A DNA stretch of 64,000 nt, from the NCBI RefSeq assembly GCF_000380245.2, contig NZ_HG428743.1, positions 152,112 to 216,111 on the forward strand, written 5' to 3'. Of this stretch, positions 59,346 through 64,000 are shown piece after piece (positions within the stretch are counted from its first letter, which is position 1; each line of letters opens with the position of its first letter). The notes under the pieces are model-generated. The model had not been told where the DNA came from, did not search any database, and saw only the letters and a program-made list of their open reading frames with translations. The position numbers and the translations under genes were made by a program. Source of the DNA: Bacillus massiliigorillae (GTDB lineage: Bacteria; Bacillota; Bacilli; Bacillales; DSM-1321).

Positions 59346-60263
59346 ATGAACAACAATACTTCTTATACGATTGAAGAGGTAGCCCAATTATTAAGGGTAT
59401 CCAAATTAACGGTATATGATTTAATAAAGAAAGAAAAGTTGCCTGCCTATCGAGTGGGAAGGCAAATGCGTGTAGACCATGATGATTTAGAAAGATATAA
59501 AAACGGAAGTAAAACAGCTCAAGCTAAAGAGTTTCAACAACCTATGGAAGAATCAGCTGGCACTTCACCAATCGTCATTAGTGGGCAAGATATGATTCTA
59601 GATATTCTCGGAAAAAGTATTGAACAAGAAATGCAAGAAGTGCCTCATCGTGTGTATAACGGCAGTTTAAACAGCCTCATTGCGATGTATAATGGCCAAT
59701 GTGATATTGTAAGCTTGCATTTATATGATGGCGAGACAAATACGTATAACCTTCCGTATGTGAAGCGTATTTTAGTAAATCACTCATTTGTTCTTATCAA
59801 CTTAGTTTGTCGAAATGCTGGCATATATGTACAAAAAGGAAATCCAAAACAAATCCAATCATGGGAAGACCTGCATAATCAAAATATTAAATGGGTCAAT
59901 CGTGAGAAAGGATCTGGAGCAAGAGTTTTATTGGATGAACAGTTACGCAAGCAAGGTATCCCAACAAGTGAGATACAAGGATATCATCAAGAATTAACAA
60001 GCCATTTTTCCGTTGCTTCAGCTGTAGCTAATGGACAAGCCGATGCGGCAGTTGGAATTGAAAATGTAGCCAAAATGGTGAACGTAGATTTCATTCCATT
60101 AATCGAAGAACGCTATGATCTCGTTGTGCTAAAATCACCCAAAAACGATTCGCTTGTAGATAGTATTATCCAAATTACACAATCAGAAGCGTTTAAAAAT
60201 CAAGTTAGCCAAATTCATGGATACGATATTCGTTTAACAGGAACCGTTTTTTACGAGTCATAG
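59346..60263 (+). CDS. Excisionase-type HTH regulator with molybdate-binding-like domain
   Basis: A 305-residue regulator starting ATG after AAAGGAGTAGAGG. Residues 5-52 are a MerR/excisionase-type helix-turn-helix (YTIEEVAQLLRVSKLTVYDL and PAYRVGRQMRVDHDDLERYK). Residues 75-300 form a periplasmic-binding-protein-like domain (PBP_like type), with VNREKGSGARVLLDEQLRKQ and VASAVANGQADAAVGIEN. This is the arrangement of YvgK of B. subtilis, divergent from the ModA/ModB pair. It probably senses molybdate or molybdenum cofactor. Confidence 0.87.
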   Translation: MNNNTSYTIEEVAQLLRVSKLTVYDLIKKEKLPAYRVGRQMRVDHDDLERYKNGSKTAQAKEFQQPMEESAGTSPIVISGQDMILDILGKSIEQEMQEVPHRVYNGSLNSLIAMYNGQCDIVSLHLYDGETNTYNLPYVKRILVNHSFVLINLVCRNAGIYVQKGNPKQIQSWEDLHNQNIKWVNREKGSGARVLLDEQLRKQGIPTSEIQGYHQELTSHFSVASAVANGQADAAVGIENVAKMVNVDFIPLIEERYDLVVLKSPKNDSLVDSIIQITQSEAFKNQVSQIHGYDIRLTGTVFYES

Positions 60264-60267
60264 AAAC

Positions 60268-60315
60268 AAAGGGCGTTATGAAAGTGAATAAAAATCACTT
60301 TCATAACGCCCTTTT
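60268..60315 (+). terminator. Terminator of the molybdate regulator gene
   Basis: A 20-base-pair stem beginning AAAGGGCGTTATGAAAGTGA with its exact complement encloses a short AT-rich loop and runs into T5. Confidence 0.9.
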
Positions 60316-60616
60316 TCGCTTTTTTATACCGTTCGGAGTTATTTTCAATTAAATCTCATTTTGCTTAAAGGAATTACTTCAAAAGTATCCCCCTTAATAG
60401 GCAAATTTTATCTATTGTCTTTTTCAAAACCAGATAAAATTTACTACGCAACTCACATGTTAATATTAGACATTACTACTACATACTGGTATTATTATTT
60501 TTACTGTATTCCAACAATTGTTTAAACTTCTTTTATTTTCCTTTAGATAAATTCGTACTAACTCCTGATTTATTTTTTCTGAAATTTCAAATATCTATAA
60601 TACAGAGGTGGAGATT
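60316..60616. other. Intergenic region upstream of a chemoreceptor
   Basis: No gene. The promoter of the receptor must be here; I see no cyclic di-GMP riboswitch motif. AT-rich throughout. Confidence 0.4.
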
Positions 60617-62344
60617 ATGAAATCTTTAAAACATGCAATAATTTTATTATTGTCTATTTTGATTGCTTTTTTATTAATAGCGAATATTAGTCTTCTTATT
60701 TATAATTCTTCTAGTTCTATCGAGCAAACTTTTAAAGAAAGCAGTATCCTACAGGCCCAAAAAATCGCAAAAAAAATTGATGGAACTGCGTACGAACAAT
60801 TTTTAGAAAACCCTACTAAAACACCAACATATAAACAAATTCAATCCATATTAACTGACTATAAAGAAAAAAATGGAGCTATGTATATGTACACTCTCAA
60901 GGTAAAAGATGAACAAGTTTACTATATGATTGATGGCGAAACATTGAAGAAGAAAATAACGCCAATTGGTACAGACAGTGGGATTAAACTGAAAGACGTT
61001 ACATCCGTTCTCAAAGGAAAAGCTCATAGTTCTGATATTATTCATGATCCAAAATACGGTGACTATATGACTACATTCGCTCCTATAAAAAACAAAGAAG
61101 GACAAGTAATCGGCATTCTTGGAATGGATACGAGTGCAAAAGTAGTAGCTTCTGTAAAGAAAAGCGTGCTCGCCCATTCATTACCGATTGTACTAGGTGT
61201 ATCAGTTATAATAACTATCATTATTCTTTTAATCGTTTATTTATATATTAAAAAGAAATTATATCCTCTTACTCATTTAACAACAGTTGCAAATAATATA
61301 TCAAATGGCGAATTAGGAGAAGCCAAGTCTTATATTGCAAGTAATCCCGTAAAATCAAAAAATGAAATTGGCATCCTCTATTCAACAATTACAAAGATGA
61401 CATTAACTTTAGACGATTTAATAAAAGAAATGCTTAATATGGCAACTAATTTACGAATGGATAGTGATAAACTAAACAGTGCTTCTATAGAGATTAATGA
61501 AGGAACGCAACAAGTATCCTCAACAATGGATGATATGACAAAAGGCTCAGAATCTCAAGCAAATTTAGCTGTTAATCTTGCTAGTGATTTTCAAGAATTA
61601 AATTCCTTAATAGAATTAACTAATACGCAAGGTAACGAGATTAAATACTCAACGGAAATCGTTTTTCAAAACACCAATAGAGGTATGCAACTTATGAAGG
61701 ATTCGAACGACAAAATGGAAGAAATATATGAGATTGTCTCCAATTCCGTGCATGAAGTTCAAACATTAGAAAAGCAAAATAATGAAGTAAGTTCGTTAGT
61801 AGCATTCATTAGTTCCATCGCTGATCAAACAAATTTACTGGCACTAAATGCTGCCATCGAAGCCGCCAGAGCAGGTGAACATGGAAAAGGCTTTGCAGTT
61901 GTTGCAGATGAAGTACGAAAATTATCTGAAGCTGTCTCTAAATCCGTTAATGATATTCATGTGATTGTAAGTAATGTTAATGCCAATTCAACACGAATGG
62001 CGAAAATCCTTAAAAAAGGGCTTGAAAAGGTTACAAGTGGTCGAGAAAATCTTCATAATACTAATACTGCCTTTAACGAAATTGCGGAAGTTATTTCACA
62101 GATGAACTCTTTATCCAAATCAATGTCTCAACAAATATCGCAAGTAAGTAAAAAGGAATTACAAATTAAAGATTCTATAGCTGATGTAGCAAGTATTTCT
62201 GAAGAAAGTGCAGCTGGCATCGAAGAAATCTCTGCAGCCTCTGAAGAAATTAGCGCATCTATGGAGGAGCTAAAAGATTTAGTTGCAGAATTAACAAAAG
62301 CATCGATAGAACTACAAGAGAAAAGCAATGTTTTTAAAGTGTAG
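60617..62344 (+). CDS. Methyl-accepting chemotaxis protein
   Basis: A 575-residue chemoreceptor. I use ATG 60617 (MKSLKHAIILLLSILIAFLL) after AGAGGTGGAG. A membrane helix (about residues 7-30), an extracellular sensor of about 155 residues with MYMYTLKVKDEQVYYMIDGE and YMTTFAPIKNKEGQVIGILG (single-Cache-like), a second helix (about 193-215), HAMP, and the signalling domain with ADQTNLLALNAAIEAARAGE and EVRKLSEAVSKSV. It belongs to a different subtype from the receptor at 5602. Ligand unknown; no other che gene nearby. Confidence 0.91.
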   Translation: MKSLKHAIILLLSILIAFLLIANISLLIYNSSSSIEQTFKESSILQAQKIAKKIDGTAYEQFLENPTKTPTYKQIQSILTDYKEKNGAMYMYTLKVKDEQVYYMIDGETLKKKITPIGTDSGIKLKDVTSVLKGKAHSSDIIHDPKYGDYMTTFAPIKNKEGQVIGILGMDTSAKVVASVKKSVLAHSLPIVLGVSVIITIIILLIVYLYIKKKLYPLTHLTTVANNISNGELGEAKSYIASNPVKSKNEIGILYSTITKMTLTLDDLIKEMLNMATNLRMDSDKLNSASIEINEGTQQVSSTMDDMTKGSESQANLAVNLASDFQELNSLIELTNTQGNEIKYSTEIVFQNTNRGMQLMKDSNDKMEEIYEIVSNSVHEVQTLEKQNNEVSSLVAFISSIADQTNLLALNAAIEAARAGEHGKGFAVVADEVRKLSEAVSKSVNDIHVIVSNVNANSTRMAKILKKGLEKVTSGRENLHNTNTAFNEIAEVISQMNSLSKSMSQQISQVSKKELQIKDSIADVASISEESAAGIEEISAASEEISASMEELKDLVAELTKASIELQEKSNVFKV

Positions 62345-62421
62345 ATAACTTACTTCCGCAATTAAACAAATCCCTCTCTATTACTTAACTGAAATAAAAA
62401 GGTCACGACATATTCAAACAG

Positions 62422-62640
62422 GTGCTGCACCCCAAAAGTTAGAGTAAAAAACTAACTTCTGGGGTGTTTTGTTATGGCGAAATATTGTGATAAATGCAAT
62501 TTGAACCTTGTAATAGAGTTTTTAAAAGAATCTTTAGGCTATGCATCTTCATCAAAAAATACGGTATACCAAATAAGGATGAGTGGTAAATAATCTACGT
62601 ATTTTCAGTTTAATTGTACACTTAAATTTCAAGACATAAT
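62422..62640 (+). mobile_element. IS3-family (IS150-like) left-end remnant
   Basis: TGCTGCACCCCAAAAGTTAG is the kind of terminal repeat seen in this IS group, and it pairs with AACTTCTGGGGT 25 bases later. It is followed by ATG 62474 encoding MAKYCDKCNLNLVIEFLKES and LGY, the start of an IS150-type OrfA. The frame then shifts (KKYGIPNKDEW in another frame), hits stops and ends. The rest of the element and the right end are missing. Confidence 0.65.
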
Positions 62641-62861
62641 ACAAGTTTATTTAAGCAAACTCTTAGATCAGCACCCTTCTTTACAAGGAGTAAGTAAATA
62701 ATAGATACAACTAAAAGAAGAAAAAAAGATAACAACGTTTCTTCGTAGAAGTATTCTTTTCTTCATAATTAAATATTCCTATTTACAATATATAAGAATA
62801 AAAGATTCATATTCTGTTAATACTGTAATTAGAAAACGAATTATATTTAGGAGGGAATAAC
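62641..62861. other. Intergenic region after the IS remnant
   Basis: No gene is seen. The right part should hold the promoter of the small peptide gene; CATATTCTG near 62809 might be the -10 box of a sporulation promoter, but this is weak. Confidence 0.35.
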
Positions 62862-62948
62862 ATGTTACACCCAAACGAATTACCTGAGATATTACCTGAA
62901 AGACTAGAAGATTTTTTAAAGTTATTATCTATTATTCTTAAAAACTAG
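62862..62948 (+). CDS. 28-residue peptide with strong ribosome binding site
   Basis: TTAGGAGGG lies six bases before ATG 62862. The peptide MLHPNELPEILPERLEDFLK ends LLSIILKN. It is an amphipathic helix with a proline-broken start. Because of its size it could be a regulatory leader, but the strength of the ribosome binding site argues for a real product. Function unknown. Confidence 0.45.
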   Translation: MLHPNELPEILPERLEDFLKLLSIILKN

Positions 62949-63021
62949 GAAAAGGAAATAAACGATGTTTTCTAATGTAGAAAGAACGAATGAATATAAC
63001 AATCGCTGCACTCTCAAAAGC

Positions 63022-63080
63022 AATAGAGGCTGACGTAAAGGATACATAAAGTAATCTTTTGACGGCAGCCTCTATTCTTA
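63022..63080. terminator. Long stem-loop terminator
   Basis: AATAGAGGCTG and CAGCCTCTATT form the outer stem, with partial pairing further in (CGTAAAGGAT with ATCTTTTGACG). It serves the minus-strand gene at 63088 and possibly the small gene on the plus strand. Confidence 0.65.
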
Positions 63081-63087
63081 TTGTTTA

Positions 63088-63429
63088 TTATTTAATATGC
63101 AATTCTACCGTAGATGGGTTTTTGCTGCTTTTAGAAACCTTAATACCTGAGCTGCCCTCGTTTTGAGTAATCTCAAAAATAACCTGGTCCTTTACACTTG
63201 ATACGTCTATTCTATAGACTTTCTCCGTTTCAGGCTTCAAAGTATCTTCGTGTGTAACTTCGCTATCTACATAAACAGGTAATAATTCGTTTTTTGGAGA
63301 GTTTTTGCTGTATGCATTTATGGTGAATTGACGACTAAGTTGTTGGTTCGTATTTTTAACTTTCACATAAAGGTTATCGCTGTCTTCTTCCTTAGTAATC
63401 GTACAGCGTGAGACAATTGTTTTTGACAT
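63088..63429 (-). CDS. Unknown beta-rich protein next to the repeat protein
   Basis: A 113-residue protein starting ATG 63429 after CTGGAGGAG. It has no signal peptide. It is strand-rich, for example DNLYVKVKNTNQQLSRQFTI, YRIDVSSVKDQVIFEITQNE and PSTVELHIK, and looks like a small beta-sandwich. It is directly downstream of the repeat protein gene (27 bases), so the two are probably co-transcribed. No family is recognised; a surface or spore role is only a guess. Confidence 0.6.
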   Translation of the reverse strand: MSKTIVSRCTITKEEDSDNLYVKVKNTNQQLSRQFTINAYSKNSPKNELLPVYVDSEVTHEDTLKPETEKVYRIDVSSVKDQVIFEITQNEGSSGIKVSKSSKNPSTVELHIK

Positions 63430-63456
63430 ATAGTCTCCTCCAGTTCATTTGTATTT

Positions 63457-64000
63457 TTAATCTTTCTTGAGAGATTTTATAGCATCAAGGATCGCTTTAC
63501 GATTACTATATTCTCCTTGTATCAATTCGTTCATCATATTAGCGAATTGAGTAATTAATGAATCAAAATTACTCGAATTCTCTTTACCCTTTAGGGTTTC
63601 CATCAACATAAGCGTAGATAGGGTCATAGCCATAAGTCCAGTAACATTATCAGCTATATTGATGACGGTATTGTTTCCATTTGTAAAGGTATTGTTACCA
63701 GCGCTAGCAGTGGCATTCGCATCAACAGTAGCATCGACATCAGCAGTAGAAGTAGAATCGGCATCTCCTGTCGCACTCGCATCGGCTGTGCCTGTTGCAT
63801 CGGCATCTGATGTTGACGTGGAATCCGCATCTCCTGTCGCATTCGCATCTGCTGTGCCTGTTGCGTCTGCATCTGATGTTGACGTGGAATCCGCATCTCC
63901 TGTCGCATTTGCATCTGCTGTGCCTGTTGCGTCTGCATCTGATGTTGACGTGGAATCCGCATCTCCCGTCGCATTCGCATCTGCTGTGCCTGTTGCGTCT
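63457..64000 (-). CDS. Asp/Ala/Thr/Ser-repeat protein (5' end beyond window)
   Basis: The true frame ends at TAA 63459-63457 and is open to the window edge. The visible 180 residues consist of tandem 22-residue units of the type DATGTADANATGDADSTST plus SDA, then a transition (VDATVDANATASAGNN), NNTVINIADNVTGLMAMTLS, and a helical C-terminus ITQFANMMNELIQGEYSNRK with AILDAIKSLKKD. At DNA level the period is 66 bases. A different frame of the same bases (MRMRREMRIP...) is a shadow. The highly acidic repeats and helical C-terminus suggest a surface structural protein; function unknown. Confidence 0.72.
   Translation of the reverse strand, partial: DATGTADANATGDADSTSTSDADATGTADANATGDADSTSTSDADATGTADANATGDADSTSTSDADATGTADASATGDADSTSTADVDATVDANATASAGNNTFTNGNNTVINIADNVTGLMAMTLSTLMLMETLKGKENSSNFDSLITQFANMMNELIQGEYSNRKAILDAIKSLKKD

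Noticed and set aside
62128..62328. Minus-strand frame inside the chemoreceptor gene
   Set aside because: Antisense shadow of the signalling domain.
63654..63980. Open frame MRMRREMRIPRQHQMQTQQA on the minus strand
   Set aside because: It is a shadow of the 66-base repeats; the other minus frame gives the repeat protein with a natural C-terminal domain and stop.

Overview
The window looks like chromosomal DNA of a Bacillus cereus-group bacterium. It is AT-rich and uses strong AGGAGG-type ribosome binding sites with many TTG and GTG starts. Its genes match that group: a CotD-like spore coat protein, a DeoR/NupC nucleoside region, a YvgK/YvgL/YvgM-like molybdate locus, a CspA-type cold-shock protein, YnfA, DUF4083 and DUF4177 proteins, and many small integral membrane proteins. 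No rRNA, tRNA, CRISPR array or intact transposon was seen. The naming is by recognition of protein families, not by database search.

Layout. 0-4 kb holds two concentrative nucleoside transporters around a DeoR-type regulator; the second has two PurBox-like sites upstream. 4-8 kb has the first of four related secreted or membrane-anchored proteins of unknown function and a chemoreceptor. 8-15 kb carries CotD, a VOC protein, a bicupin oxalate decarboxylase, an alpha/beta hydrolase, a nitroreductase and an SH3 secreted protein. 15-20 kb is accessory and decaying: two more members of the unknown family, a truncated integrase, a DUF4177 protein, a frameshifted GyrI-like gene and an unknown protein. 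20-27 kb is regulatory and envelope-related: BlaI/BlaR1 with a two-dyad operator, two CPBP membrane proteases paired with MerR and TetR regulators, and a thioredoxin. 27-34 kb has acetyltransferases, a nucleotidyltransferase, a VOC pseudogene, an Ltp-like protein and three paralogous Gly/Trp/His-rich small proteins. 34-45 kb has a PhnA-like hydrolase with a divergent LysR, a secreted M28 aminopeptidase, a dihydroorotate-dehydrogenase-like domain fused to duplicated membrane modules, a VanY-like carboxypeptidase, a MocR regulator facing an M20 amidohydrolase, and a cold-shock protein. 45-54 kb has small membrane proteins, a pentapeptide-repeat protein, a YeiL-like CRP/FNR regulator facing a third nucleoside transporter, and a GntR-ABC operon. 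53-64 kb has a class B penicillin-binding protein, the fourth member of the unknown family, a YqeB pseudogene, modA-modB with a divergent regulator, a second chemoreceptor, an IS3-type remnant, and the start of a locus encoding a 22-residue-repeat protein.

How the genes work together. Nucleoside salvage is the clearest theme, with three CNT transporters and two local regulators of different families. Sensing and envelope maintenance are the second (two chemoreceptors, a PBP, VanY, BlaR1, CPBP proteases). The most interesting undescribed material is the four-member secreted family, the triplicated Gly/Trp/His-rich cassette, the DHOD-like membrane fusion and the repeat protein at the right edge. 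Small dispersed hairpin repeats, several fresh pseudogenes and scattered remnants show a region under active turnover.
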